Positions 45,382 through 57,984 of a stretch of DNA of 64,000 nucleotides are shown here, piece by piece (within the stretch, counting starts at the first letter, position 1; each line of letters begins with the position of its first letter). The notes under the pieces were generated by a model that made no database searches, was not told where the DNA came from, and saw only the letters and a list, made by a program, of their open reading frames with translations. The position numbers and the translations under genes are program-made. This DNA is from Panorpa germanica. Taxonomy: Eukaryota > Arthropoda > Insecta > Mecoptera > Panorpidae. Location of the stretch: contig OY783216.1 in assembly GCA_963678705.1 (NCBI GenBank), forward strand, positions 6,882,001 through 6,946,000, read 5' to 3'.

Positions 45382-46244
45382 ATTTTAATTTAAACCGTGT
45401 AATTTATATTAAAGACATGTGGTCATTTGACAGAAATAAATTTACTGGAATAGTACATTTTTAAATTTGCATTAGATGGTTCTGTAAATATATAGAAATT
45501 TCTAAACTCATGACAATTAATATTTCATATATTAAAAATTATTTTTAGAATAGCAGATACAAATATTTCAATTACAGACCATCGAAATTAGGCAGGTATT
45601 GAATAACACTTTGTACATGTCCGGTTATTAAAGTAAATTTAATATAAATAGAACGTTACCTATTATATAATGTTCTGGGGCTTATTTTACTGCTATTGGA
45701 TTCAGAAAGTGACCTTAGAGGTAAAATAGAAAATAGGTATTTACTATTTTGTATTTGCATTTCGAGTATATGTATTTGAAAAACGCACATATCTGAGCAC
45801 ATCAAAGAAAAGTTAAAAAACATACAGATGTAATGAAAATAAAATATATGTTTAAAATAGGTCACATACCGTCCACATAATTATGTAATATTATTTAACG
45901 ATAAATTTAAAATGAAATAAGATAAAAGACATTAAGTCTTCTGTTGCTCCCTATTTTTAAAGTAGTATTTCGTAAGTTTGTGTGGGTGGTTTTGCCCTTT
46001 TAAGGAAGGGTAGAGTAGGATGAACTACTCAAAACTTTTTTGTATGTAGAGAAAAAGTTAAATTTAATTTTGTATCGGGAAATTGAATTCCATGAAATCT
46101 AATAGCATAGTGGATCTGGATGATAGGGCGTAGTAGGGCTTGTGGTAAAGTTCACTCACTATCATTGCAACTTTGTAGGAACCTTATTTTCTTCTTTAAC
46201 GTTAATTTATTAAACGCATTTCCGATCCTAAAGCCCATTATCTC

Positions 46245-46365
46245 ATACTATATATATATTGGCTTTTATTGACATAAACTTAATAGTAACAAAACCTACA
46301 AAATATAGAGCTGGTTCAAGAATTGAACCCGAAGATGTAATAGTTTGACAACAATTTCATTAAAA
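46245..46365 (-). repeat. tRNA-derived SINE copy, truncated head
   Basis: The minus strand has CATCTTCGGGTTCAATTCTT (B-box-like, about 46318-46337), followed by a tail with TTACTATTAAGTTTATGTCA. The A-box side is missing or diverged. Confidence 0.45.
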
Positions 46366-46435
46366 CTAATTTTCATAATATAATAAATAAAATACTATTT
46401 TATGAAATATAAAAATTAATATTTTCGCGGCAGAA

Positions 46436-46517
46436 AGAAATAATATTATTGCCGCGGGTTGTTGCGCGAGAGTGCGATGCCCCGGGCTCTGCTTGCCATC
46501 CCCTAAGGCCGCCTCTG
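46436..46517. mobile_element. Solo end of a hAT element
   Basis: CCCCGGGCTCTGCTTGCCAT and CCCCTAAGGCCGCCTCTG at 46517 read, on the minus strand, as CAGAGGCGGCCTTAGGGG, a typical hAT terminus with its G/C-rich subterminal block. The opposite end was not found, so only this end can be annotated. Confidence 0.5.
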
Positions 46518-47233
46518 TTTACAGCTTAAAATGATCTTTGTGGTAAGGGAAGTCCCATTCAAACTAATGTCTAAATGGAGATCTTGTTATTACTTGTAGA
46601 TGATAATTTATCGAGAATTAATACACACTGGCATATACAGTGTTAAATTGTGGTCTAGGATTTGCATCTCTACATTGCTATAGAATTAGAATCCCATACC
46701 ACAGAATATGTCTGAAATCATGGCCAAGTAATACACCTCTTGCGAGAGCAAAAGCTAACTGCAGGCATTGTAGTGGTGTAATTAAGTTTTAATACATTCT
46801 TCGGTAAGAAATTTATATTAAAAACTACTACGAGTGCAAACTTATCGTTGGACTACGAATACTGCAGTATACATAAGTGGAATACTTCCCAATTATGTAA
46901 ACGCTTATGTTCGAGATAATTGAGTTTAGTTGATAACGTATTGCTTCGGTAGTGGAAGGAAAAATTAGATGAAAGAACAAAAATAAAAAAGAAGAAAAAA
47001 TCAAAAAGAACAAACTAACAAGTGAAGGTTTAGAAACCGAAAGAGTTTTTTTTTTAATTTACTTTATCCTTTCAGGAAAAATAATTATGAGAAATACTGT
47101 AAAGTGTTATCTTAAATATTCGCATCTATAATAGAACGAGATAGTAAACATCATTTAGTTATTTTACAACAAAAACGCAAGTCTAAAACAGGTCCGGTAC
47201 ATTCAAAATAGATCGTGTTGGTATATGCTAGGT
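46518..47233. other. No recognisable gene
   Basis: AT-rich. A T-run lies at about 47047-47056. Confidence 0.5.
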
Positions 47234-47353
47234 TACCGCCTTACAAATAAACCTGTTATAAAATTTATACCAAGCCTGCTCTGATAATAAGCCAGTCCGG
47301 GCGGGCTTTATACCTGGTATAAATTTTATAACAGGTTTGTTTGTAAGACGGTT
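47234..47353. mobile_element. Short foldback element
   Basis: Left arm CCTTACAAATAAACCTGTTA and TAAAATTTATACCAAGCCTG; right arm GGCTTTATACCTGGTATAAA and TTTTATAACAGGTTTGTTTG ending GTAAGACGG. The arms of about 45 bp pair almost perfectly around a centre near 47285-47300. No target duplication is obvious. Confidence 0.65.
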
Positions 47354-47821
47354 AGTATTAAAATTCGAACATTATATGAACCCCACTAATAATATCTCAA
47401 CTGTTAGTGAGAGATTTGATAAAGGGTTGATGCTTCGTGCTTGAGGTGTGAGGCAATTTACAGGGTGGGTCGTAAAGAGGCGGTGGAGCATAGAGATTTG
47501 AGGTTAAATAATATATTAGGATATTTGGCAACGATTGAGATATTATTATAGACTAATGACATTATACTATACAAGCATTTATCCCGTCATAAAGCGACGT
47601 CTACTTTATGTATATATTTTAAATTCAATAAAAACAATATTGCTTATTGTGGTATTAAAATATTGGGTTGCAATGTCTTTCCAGAGTAACATTTTTTATT
47701 ACAATTTACTATAACTTATTAAGTGTATAACATTGTGTATAGTGGGCATTTACTTAAGGTACAATTACTTCTTAAAAATACTTAAGAGATTCTAATATTA
47801 TATTATATATATTAATTGTGT
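47354..47821. other. No recognisable feature
   Basis: AT-rich sequence. Confidence 0.5.
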
Positions 47822-48530
47822 GTGCCTTTCGGCTTTACAATCTACAGTATTATATTTCTAATATTTTTCATTCCTATATACATTCAAACTTAAAACTACA
47901 CTTAAAATATTCTAGACTTTTACTACTTTTAAAAGTGCTTTCTGCTTCTTCTTCTTTTGACCCTCTCTATTATTCTCCACCAGCTTATTTATTCTCCTGT
48001 CTTTCCTTTCCTTCTTACTATTTCCGCCATCCACCTCTTTCCTTCACTGCCTCCCTTTAATAGCTGTCCAATATTTCTTTCGCTCGCTACTTTTTCCTTA
48101 CACTCAAACTTAATGTGCTCCAGTGTTTCGTCCTCCGCTCCACACATTCTACACTTTCTTTCCTCACTCTTTTCCCAGTATCTGTTTTTTTTTTCCTCAT
48201 TTCCCAATCTAAACCTTGCTGTTCTTCTTATGTGTTTTATGTCTTTTTCTATAAGGTACTGAGGTACATTATTTTCCCATAACCTCTTATATCTTTTATT
48301 GTAGTTACTTTTTTTTATTTTTCCCATTCTCTCCTGCTGTTGTGTCTCCTTATCCCTTCTCCTTAGCTCCTCTTCCACACTTGCGCCACCTTCTCTTCTC
48401 CTCTCTGCCTCCTCGATCGCCATTCCATTCCTTTCAAAGTACTCCTTTCTCTTTTTTGGACCTCCTCCCCCCCCATTCTTTATGTTATCCTCTCTTATTT
48501 TCTTTAAATCTAATAGATCTAATAGATTCT
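47822..48530 (-). pseudogene. Family K retrotransposon 3' end, best-preserved copy
   Basis: This encodes the C-terminal part of a non-LTR retrotransposon protein. The uninterrupted minus-strand frame runs from about 48530 to the stop near 47989. The Met-initiated part is 144 codons from 48423, but sense-frame similarity continues upstream ('KEYFERNG'), so that Met is not the true start. In order: a charged helix (about 1-35), 'SNYNKRYKRLW' (39-49), 'TARFRLGNE' (68-76), then a CCHC cluster C91-x2-C94-x8-H103-x4-C108, then 'QLLKGGSEGKRWMAEI'. Reverse transcriptase and endonuclease are missing, so the copy is 5'-truncated. The 3' UTR ends with GCCGAAAGGC (47823-47833), a 3-bp stem closed by a GAAA loop. 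Similar tails occur in R1-type elements of insects; the exact clade is inferred. Confidence 0.9.
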
Positions 48531-49182
48531 AATATAAGTGATTTTAAAACAAAACTTTAATTTACATCAGTAGCCCAGCCTAGTAAACTTAAAAGCTCCG
48601 AATCAATTCGTAGAACTTAAAGTCGTTAGTTCAAAGCCATGCTTTATTCATGAGATTTAACGTAGAACGAACCTGACGTAGATCCTGCGTAAACGATATC
48701 CTTAAAATTACGTTTACATTGAAACAAAACCAATTAATTCTTAGACGGTCTCCTGTTTGTTTTATTGATTAAGAACTCAACTTTGAGATTTTAATTACAA
48801 ATTTATTTAAACTTTAAATCTTTATTGGTTTTAATATTCGAAGTAAAATCTCTTTGTAAATGTAAATCCTGTGTTTTACATTCAATTGAAATTCGTGTTG
48901 ACCCAGAAAGAGTGGAGAAAACTTGATGGAAATGTTGGAAAATAGAAAGGAAAATATATGAGACAAGCTGTGGTCGGAGTTGATGAAAGATTTATATTTG
49001 CAAGTAGAGTTCTCGGTCAGTTTCCATCTTGATTATTATATTCGTTGACATATAAAGGGTTAATCCACCTGAGATTTTCATTAAGATGAATTTTTTTATA
49101 GTAAAATTAATATCTACGCTTTTAAAAAGATTTTAAAAGTTCATCCGTGGTATCAAATATGTTACGAAACAGCAATCAAACT
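48531..49182. other. No recognisable gene
   Basis: AT-rich sequence without supported features. Confidence 0.5.
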
Positions 49183-49185
49183 TTA

Positions 49186-49532
49186 CGCCGATTTCACATC
49201 AGAGAGACAGTTTTGTTGTCAACTGTGTGTGACTGGTTTTTTTTAGTGTTTTTCTGTATGTTCTATAAAAATTATAAACATGATAAACAACAACTAACAA
49301 GCGGACATCATGTTCACAAAAAACAAAACTATGTGTTCAAACCAAACAGACTAAAAATCAACCACAAACGTATTTTCTCTTGATCTTACCGGCTCCAGAT
49401 GGAAATATGTTTTGTTTACTAAAACAGTTTTTAAAGACAAAAATGTTTGGTGTAAACATTGGTGTTTTTGTTTAGAAAAGTTCAGTTTTTGTTAGTGTTT
49501 TATTGAACTGTCTCTCTAGTGTGAAACCGGCA
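49186..49532. mobile_element. Harbinger-like MITE H (copy 2)
   Basis: A 347-bp element with TTA on both sides (49183-49185 and 49533-49535). Ends: left CGCCGATTTCACATCAGAGA, right (reverse-complemented) TGCCGGTTTCACACTAGAGA. Its interior matches 35363-35761 in the opposite orientation (for example TGTGTTCAAACCAAACAGAC here and its complement there). Confidence 0.88.
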
Positions 49533-49535
49533 TTA

Positions 49536-50504
49536 GAGCTAGTTATTTTGAAAACAAATTAGTTTATCATTTGAGTGATGGCTTTGAAAGCATATTCAAA
49601 ATTTGTTAAGAATATTAATCAATTGATTGCAATAGCCCTATACTTTTCTACCACCATTTTAAAATTGTAACTAATGATTTACTTTTTGATGCCTCAATTA
49701 TGTTTCACACTTATCCATATATTTGACCGAGGTATTTTCATTATACTGTGTACCGTATATACATTTTCCCATAACGTCATTGAAAATTGAATGAACTTCT
49801 GACACCCACTTCTGATATAATACATAGATTTCGCTAGACCATTAGTTGAAAATTTAATACTGTAACATAATATATCACCTTTACAATATTTTCAGTTGAA
49901 TTCGTACAAAGAATAAGGAAGTTGATTGAGTTCAAAATAGAAAAATCTACGAGTCATACAATGGCGAGCAAAATATATCTCAATTTATGAGTACAGAATT
50001 ATGTACAGTCTTGCCAAAAATGAGTTCTCTAATGGCGTTGGTAAGAAAGTAATTTCGTTTTGACAAGTAGAATAAATGATGAGATAAGATGTATATTATA
50101 TGGGAAAAAAGACTGTGGTACTGAGAAGCCAGCCAGGTTATTAAACAAAGGTATACAAAGCATGTTTTTCAATTATTTAACTCAATAAAATCACTTACCC
50201 ACACTGCAAATCCTAATTTCGCTTACAAATATTTACTATTCTTCAGATAATATATATTACCATGTTTACACAACCGCCTGTCCGCACTGTAGTACATGAA
50301 GTTGATCATGTTAAACTCCTAAAATAATTAAAACAAATCTTTTAATATATACTCGAACAAACAAGCCGTAAATATTATAAGACCTAATTAATCTAATTTA
50401 ATTATTGTATTCTTTGACAATCGGATATGTCATTGGGCATATACCGTACAAACATATTCTACATTACATAAATATTGCTGAATATCTGAATTGCTTATAG
50501 AGTG
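49536..50504. other. No recognisable gene
   Basis: AT-rich sequence without supported features. Confidence 0.5.
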
Positions 50505-50862
50505 AGATCCCAGAGCCGGCAGACATCACTTATTTTCTGATAAACAAAATGTGTAAGATTGAGTAGTGTAAGTATGTACAATAATCGTATGCCTATCTGC
50601 TAACTTGACCAGGCGGCCATTTTCCAGGTATCAGGTAATCAAGGTTTATATCTCACTCTCTCTCTCTCTCTCCACTCATGCCCTCTCGCTCCTACTCATA
50701 GAGAAATTAAAATTGGGTCTAGGGGATGTTTGGCCTCTTGGATCGGTTTGTTCTCTTGTAAATCGTTTTAAAACAGATACGATTGTTGTACATACTAACA
50801 CTACTCAATCTTACACATTTTGTTCATCAGAAAATAAGTGATGCCTACTGGCTCTGGGATCT
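50505..50862. mobile_element. Long-TIR non-autonomous element
   Basis: Inverted repeats of about 85 bp: the left arm starts AGATCCCAGAGCCGGCAGAC at 50505, and the right arm, reverse-complemented, starts AGATCCCAGAGCCAGTAGGC. They agree through ATCACTTATTTTCTGAT and GTGTAAGATTGAGTAGTGT with only a few differences. The 180-bp centre includes a (CT)n run. No target duplication was resolved, and no coding capacity was found. Confidence 0.85.
50655..50673. repeat. (CT)n microsatellite inside the long-TIR element
   Basis: About nine CT units. Confidence 0.95.
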
Positions 50863-52159
50863 AGGACTATTAGAGACAGATTGTATTATCTCCTTATTTA
50901 ATAATAAGAAAAATAATAGAGAAAATATTAACAATATAAGAATGAGGGAACTCTGTTAATATTTTACGTTTTCTGTATGTGATCCATTTTCCGATAGTGT
51001 GAAAATTCAGAACCAATTATATATATCTTAATCCATTTCATTTCTGTAACTCTGGTTTTCTTCTCCAGAATAGTTATAACGCACAGAATCCGCAACATCC
51101 GGGATATAGATAAAGACATTTGAACAATTCGTTGTCAATAGGATTGATTGAGATTCTTCTTTCTATCACCGTCCCCTCCCTCCTCCCCACTTCCCCAAAT
51201 CGACTCTACTCATACTATCAAAGTAACTTTGATTTGTCTTTTATATTTCAATTTCCAAGTCACCAGGTTTTTATGCAGTATAAACCTCCTTCTCTCGTTG
51301 ATAGCAGGTCTTAAGTATTTAATGAAAAAAAACCATTCGTAATGATTTCAGTTAATTTAATCTAGGGAGAGAAGAGAGTGGGGAGGAGCAGAGGGTGGTT
51401 TTACGGAGTGGATGTTTCATTTATTGTCTTTTTTATACATTTATTAGTTTTTTTGTAGACTAATCTATTGTACAATCATTCTGTTCATTTGTTTTACAGT
51501 TCCCAGGAGACTTTGTTTTATGTATATTGCATGCACGCATATACAGGGCTGGATTTAATGGATATATGTGGGCTCCAGGTTGAAAAATGTATGAGGTATT
51601 TCTATTACAGACTTTCTGAAAAATATTTGCATTTTTGTTTTCTCTTACTCTAAATTTATCTTATTTTTGTTTATTTTGTATTATGTTATTTTTTGTTAGG
51701 TATATTTAGGTTTAGGTATATGATATTATATTTAGGAATATTGACGTCAGTGACTCAGTAGAATATAATAAGTAACCTTACATATTATTCTTCAATGCTC
51801 AAGGTACTCATTGCACAGACAAGACTGTAATATTCTTAACGAATTTAAGCAGATATTTAAAAGCAAGGAAAGTAATTTCTTTATTTTAAGTAGGTATTCT
51901 TACCAGTATATATAAGTTGTAAATTATGTATTGTAAATGTTTATAAATGTATATATTGTTTTAAGTGCTAATAACTTTAGAAAGTTTATGCACCTGCAAA
52001 TAAATTTTAAAATAAAGAAAGTAGTCTAATTTATCAACCGTTGTATATCACGAAATTATATGGCAAACAGCTGCTGGCGCTGAGACGTTTGATTATGCAT
52101 CTCTTTTACTCTTTAATAAAGGAAATGACGTTATCTACTAATTTTTGACGTCATTTTTT
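50863..52159. other. No recognisable gene
   Basis: AT-rich with short low-complexity ORFs only. Confidence 0.5.
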
Positions 52160-52310
52160 ATAAATATTTGCATTTTTAATTATTAAAGGCTACTAAAAAA
52201 CTAATCTGACTTTTTCAATCGTTAATAGCTTCTACAATTTGTTGATAGCCAACTTTATCAAGATACAGTACAATTTTATATAAAATCAGTTATGGTTCAC
52301 AATCCAATTA
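52160..52310 (+). repeat. Dispersed repeat D (copy 3, partial)
   Basis: TGACTTTTTCAATCGTTAATA and CTTTATCAAGATACAGTACA with TTTTATATAAAA match the right-hand block of 26085-26625. The left part is missing or diverged. Confidence 0.5.
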
Positions 52311-52784
52311 AGTAATTTTAGATGAATACATTCAATGCATTTGTTTCTATCACACATTCATCACGATCCAAAATGAGGAATTTAGACATTAGCCCTTTTA
52401 GCTACGGGTATGTAACTAGTCCTGCTGTTTGATATTGTTCTATTAGTATATGATATTAACAAAAAGAGCATGAAAAAGTGTCATACTTTAGCTTCCATCT
52501 AGTGGGTCTCGTTACGCATTCATGTCGGTGCTTGTAACATTCATTTAAGATGCTGAACGTTGTCCTCGTACAAAATAATGCTCAGTAATTGTTCGGAACT
52601 ACTTTATTTAATATAACAGTGCTGGCCAAGTGCATTTCAATAATCATATTTTTAATTAGGTATTACTAGGTTTTGCTTAAGTAAAATATTGCATACTTGT
52701 ACACCTGGGATAACACTTATGTTTTTTGTGCAACGGATAATAATTTAAAATACAAATTTTGTAAACAACGTTGATGATTTTTAA
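52311..52784. other. No recognisable gene
   Basis: AT-rich sequence without supported features. Confidence 0.5.
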
Positions 52785-53275
52785 AATGTACAAAAAAATA
52801 AGAAAAGTATTAGAATATGAGAAGGATTGCTAGATTTAGATTGGGAAACGATTGGGATATGAGAAAGGAAACAGATACTGGGCAAATAGCGAGGAAAGAA
52901 TGTGTAGGGTGTGCGGAACGGAGATAAAAACATTGGACCACATTAAGTTTTCATATGAGAAAAAGGTAATAAGCGAAAAGAATATTGGGCAGTTATTAAA
53001 TGGAGGCAGGTGGATGGCGGAAATAGAGAAAAGGAACGAGGAATGAGAAGTAATGGCAGAGTAGAAACAATAGAGAGAGAGAGAGAGTAGCAGCTTTGTT
53101 TTTATTTTTATAATTATATATTTATATATATTTTTTTCGTTTGGAAGGAGTGAGAATGTTTAGATTTAATAAGGATCAAAATCGAATTAAGTACAATGAC
53201 ATGTAAATAAATGATTTAAGGCACAAGAATGTAGTGCCAAATGGTAAAAACATTAAAAATAAAATATAATATAAG
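52785..53275 (+). pseudogene. Family K retrotransposon 3' end
   Basis: The plus-strand coding remnant begins 'RRIARFRLGND' just after 52817, then shifts frame to 52852-53046, which reads 'CRVCGTEIKTLDHIKFSY'. The final Cys of the CCHC cluster has become Tyr. 'RWMAEIEKRNEE' precedes the stop. The 3' UTR contains a (GA)n run, GGAAGGAGTGAGAATGTTTA, the hairpin TGCC-AAAT-GGTA (53235-53246), and ends AAACATTAAAAATAAAATA. Confidence 0.88.
53068..53087. repeat. (GA)n microsatellite in the K 3' UTR
   Basis: About nine GA units immediately after the coding remnant. Confidence 0.9.
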
Positions 53276-53919
53276 AAAAGTTTTTTTGTCGTTCCTTTAC
53301 ACAATTTAAAACTAATAAGATTGTCATAAACTCTTAAAAAGTAGCCGAGAATTTAAAGAATGTGGTAAAGTGGTTCTTCTCTCCCTTTTCCCCTGTGTTC
53401 CTCAAGGAACAATACCGTCCAGTTACAACGATACTTAACATGATATAAAACCCACCCTTTGAACTTCAGTGAAACAGATCAGTTCAGGGACTATAGCCTA
53501 TAAGGGTGTGTGGAGGGACTACAGCTACGAGTATAAGGGAGGATGGGGTTTTTAAGTTGAGGGGGTGTAAGTGTAAGTAAGATGGTAAGAAATGGACTTG
53601 GGATAAGTTGTCAGTTCGATGAGACAAGATTGATGACGGGGTGCGCAGATTTCCTATGCGCTACACCACCCTATACCTCCCCTTTTCCCAACCCTAATAT
53701 CGTCTATCCCTTGTTAGCAATCATCTCTTAACTCTAATAAATAATGTTTAATACATAGATATAACGCTAGAAAGCGCTGTTCAAGTTAACGAATTACATT
53801 GCTGCTCTTGCAAAAATATTACAATAAGAAGAACATTTATTTAAATATTAAGAAGCAGAAAAACAAACTTCGACTGACCCCTTTCTTATATTTAGTTATT
53901 ATAAGAACAAAGTATAACT
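53276..53919. other. No recognisable gene
   Basis: The block 53460-53690 is more GC-balanced than its flanks but has no supported ORF. Confidence 0.45.
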
Positions 53920-54040
53920 AAATGTATGTAAAGAAATTGTATTTCTTTAGTTGGTAACACTGACTAGAGATATTACAACTGCATTCTGGTCAGATGAGCT
54001 AACGGTATATATAGCTACTTTCATTGTAATGTGTGCTAAC
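53920..54040 (-). repeat. Dispersed repeat R (copy 2)
   Basis: Reverse-complement match to 7170-7285. TTTAGTTGGTAACACTGACT, TATTACAACTGCATTCTGGT and GAGCTAACGGTATATA are nearly identical to the first copy. Confidence 0.7.
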
Positions 54041-56702
54041 AGCCAGCATAGTTGATATTTTGAGTCGATAGAACTCACTGTGCATAATGTTAAGTTAATA
54101 TAAAATTAGATAAAGAGAAATTGACAATTTAAATAATAAACTTTAAATGTCGTTTCTTTGATTTTACGTAGGATAGTATGATTAAAGTTAAAGAGTGAAA
54201 TTATTATAATGTGTATGTAAATTATTAAAATAAAAGTCTTTGATTTCAGAAGCAACACAGAAGTTTGATTAAAAATTTACAATTCCTAAAATGTCTTATA
54301 TGTATATTTAAGTAAAGAATAAGTAGATTACAAGAATTTTTTAAGGTGTGCAATAAAGAACACTGTTCTAAAATTTAGTTTATGATTACAATATTTTTTT
54401 AATCTAAGGGTATCAATATCTCATTAAAAACACAACTTTTAATAATTTTGAAATCTAATACACAGCTTTCAAAAATTCTCTCTCACTATTAGATTCTTCT
54501 ATCTTAACATATTTTTAAAAATAAGTACCAGTATATAGCTATATCATATTATATTAAAAGTAATAAAATCAAAAAACATTGGGACGGTAATTTGTTATCC
54601 AAGTACACAGGATATAACGTTACAAATTACTGAAAAAATAAATTGATGGATGGACTATCACCGTATTATGTTAATGTTATAAAAAGGTTTTAGAAATGAA
54701 ATTCATATTGAATAAAAATATTATGGTATGATGAGATAAAGTTGATTATAATTTAAGAAGAAAATGCATTCTTGAAAGAAAAATTAATTTGCAAAATTCT
54801 TCTGTTAATCTCTAGTAAACAGAGATTGGATACAAAGAAAAAGTAGATTTGTAAATATAATTTTCAGAAAACCCGTTAAATTTCCAGACTACGACTTCTT
54901 TAAAGCTTAATTAGAACTTGAAGATTTGATTTCATGTAGTGACATACACTGTAGGCTAATGCTGCACTGCGAAAAAGAATAGTGCGGAAATAATAAAAAC
55001 AAAAATATAAATAATAATTTCCGTGTGACTTTCAAACCAGAATATAAATAACCTTTATTATTCAAACAAAATAATGCAGCAAAACGACTTATCATTGTAA
55101 TATTTAGTACATGACGTATGTATTTAAGAGAAAACACAAGGAGTTCCATCATAAATTAGTGTAATAATAATTAAAGGTCACCCTGTGAATGTAGAGGAGT
55201 ACTTAGCCTTTGAATCTAGCAATTAATTTGTTAATTTATTAAAATGCGTGTACACTAATCGCAAGAATAGCTTTAACTACTACTGGAACACGAACAATAT
55301 TACAGGTTACTCATTTAGTCCTCAGAACAGACTGGACCCTAAAGCTACGTATTCATTAACAAAGCATGTTCACTAATCGTTAATGAACAGTAGGTTTGGG
55401 AAGATTTGGTGTTGGCCCGTTTTGAGAACGCACGGAATAATGCATACTTCAAAAATAGTTATATATATTTACTACCGCAACAATTATAACTTAACTTTTA
55501 AAACTACATTTTCAACTTTGCTTTTAAATTACACCAATTGAATTGAACTTATATATATGTATATGTAAGACATGCAATTTAGATTGAAAATGTTGTGCTC
55601 CTCATTAAAGCTTAAATTTGAATTATTTCTTTAATAAATTTGTAAAATAATATACAATCTGTTTATATTATGAAAGTATAAAAGATTTAGAACGTTAAAA
55701 ATCGTTTGAAATGATTTTGTAATATAATATTGGGTTTATAAAATATGGGCAAAATTGTAAGCGCATGCAGTCATTGTTGAAAATCAGCCACTCTTTTGAA
55801 TTAGATATTACTAATTTTCAGTGAAGTGCTCTACTTTATTACTAAATATTTACTAGAAATTCGGCAGATATTAGGTTCCATTACTAACCTCAGAGTTTGT
55901 ACTTTGAAATTAAATAAAAATGTCCTAACTTTTTACGAAAAAATTGCGTTTTTCTGTTGATTTAAAATAATTCTTGTTAAAGATCCTATATCCCTTTTTA
56001 TTTTTGAATATGCTAGTAAAGAGATATTGCAAAACACCTTTATAAGCCGCCATATTTTCAAGATGGATGTCTTAATCTTCAAGTTTGAGGCTAGTAAACA
56101 AAATATTGAGACACACCCAAATTGGTCCTTTTTTTGATGATACGTCAGAGCAGAATTGTAAAAAGAATAAATCGCGTTTGGTGGATACTCAGCCTTACAC
56201 TGAGGGTTGGACGTGGAATGAAGATTGCCTGAACACCCAACGGGTCATAACGGGTGCTGGATGCGGTGAATGCGGGGGGACATGAAGGGAGTACGGTGGA
56301 TAGATACCTAACGGAACTTAACTGCTATAAACTAAGTGGATATTTTAATTAAGACAGTTCTGACCGTATAGTAACTCCCTAAGGAGATAATGCATGCGAG
56401 AGGTAAACTGTATCTCCTTCAAATCCCTAACCCTCTCCCGCGCTGTCCCCCTCACCAATCGTCCTTTCCATGCTGCCCCTTTCAACCGTCGAGTACACTA
56501 GCTTTATTATGATTCACTGTTATAGAACGTTCTGTTATTTAAATGAGGCATTTTACATTTTTAAAGTATGTTGCAAGTTTTAATGTTATTTGCGTTTAGG
56601 TGGATAAGTGAAATTTCTTAATGCAATGAAGATATTAACCGCTGGCGTAAGAACACTTGAAAATGTATTATCAGGTGTGCAATTATTTACCATATGGTAA
56701 AT
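54041..56702. other. No recognisable gene
   Basis: AT-rich. A GC-balanced block at 56165-56300 and 56380-56500 carries only short, unsupported frames. Confidence 0.45.
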
Positions 56703-57069
56703 ACCTCTTCATATTTCTGTTTTAATTTAAGTTTAGTTAATTTAGTTGGTTTGTATGCATCGTTAGCAATATAAATTTTGACATAATTGTATGTGAAATA
56801 ATAAACATTGCTATTTTTAATAACAATTAGTAATAGAAATTATTTTCATTTCTATATTTTTCAAAAACTAACATTAAACTTCTTTTAAAAGTAAATCTTA
56901 CTGAATTTTAACAGATTTTTACATTTAATTTAAAACATTGGACCTTGTAAGGTTCTATAAAACCTAAGAAAACTTAAAAAATAAATTAAATTAAAAATGG
57001 TATTGTATTGCCATATACTGAACAATTTAAATTAAATACAAAATAAAATTAAAGCAGTGAGTGATACTT
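56703..57069 (+). mobile_element. TTAA-type MITE, family A (copy 6, 5'-truncated)
   Basis: Matches 9590-10009 from TTTAATTTAAGTTTAGTTAA onward, through GTATGCATCGTTAG and AACATTGGACCTTGTAAGG. The right end is GCAGTGAGTGATAC, lacking the GGGAAT block of the normal terminus. The left 90 bp, including the terminal repeat, is absent. Confidence 0.8.
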
Positions 57070-57984
57070 GCGGTGAGGGAATGATACTTTCCAGTCCATT
57101 ATTTTCACTTTTACTTAAAAAAAAGTGAAATAGATACAATAGTTAAATAGATACAAGTATATGGTACATACCTTTTATAAAGATTTACATTCCTTTTCAT
57201 CATTTTTACAAATGTGGGGCTCTAATTTAACATTCTCGAATTTTCCGTTCCTTTTAAAAAGAGAGATATAGAAAATAACAGCACTCTTTAGAAGAACTTA
57301 TACTTGTAATACATCCAACTGATCTATATCTATTATAAATGTATATCTATATTTGCAGCTAATTTAGTGCCAAGGTATTAGTTACATTAACATATTAGCT
57401 TATGTCATTAATTGAGCATAAAGTAATTAATTAAACGGGCGTTAAATTACTGGAACCAGTGTACAGTACCAAACAAACAGTGTACATCTACAAAAGACAG
57501 ATTGACAGATGGACAGTTTGATAGAAGGACAACAGTAAAATCTTAACGTCACGAATTGAATAAATCCATCACCAGCTAGCTGTGAAACACAGTGTCCAGT
57601 ATTACTGAACAATGTGTACCATAAGATGACGTAGGAGTGCAGGACCCTTACTGCAAACACCCAAAGGCAAATAAAGGGTAAACACAATGGAATAATATCA
57701 ACATCAATCATTGTTCAAAGTTAGTGGCAAGAAGGATGAAAGTCAGGATCAGGATCAGGAGCAGGAGCGTTGAAGAGAATTAGGAAATATGGATGTTTGA
57801 GATTATACTATTTGTGAATTGATATTTAATGTAATCCTTATTTATGAGGGAAATTGATATGGAGAAATATTTAATGAAGCGTTTGAAGCGTTGAAACTAG
57901 CACAAGTACAATTTTTACTATTTCTAGAAATTTTAAACTTTTCCAATTTGACAATTACTTTATGTAATGGATATTTATTATTAT
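57070..57984. other. No recognisable gene; short tandem repeat
   Basis: Imperfect 6-bp repeats (aggatc, aggagc) at 57744-57767. The 89-codon minus-strand ORF at 57442-57711 has no recognisable motif. Confidence 0.45.

Larger units (their letters stand above)
44271..46244. other. Mostly unassigned, with one repeat F copy
   Basis: The 107-codon ORF at 44393-44716 lies over repeat F and is not called as a gene. Otherwise AT-rich. Confidence 0.45.
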
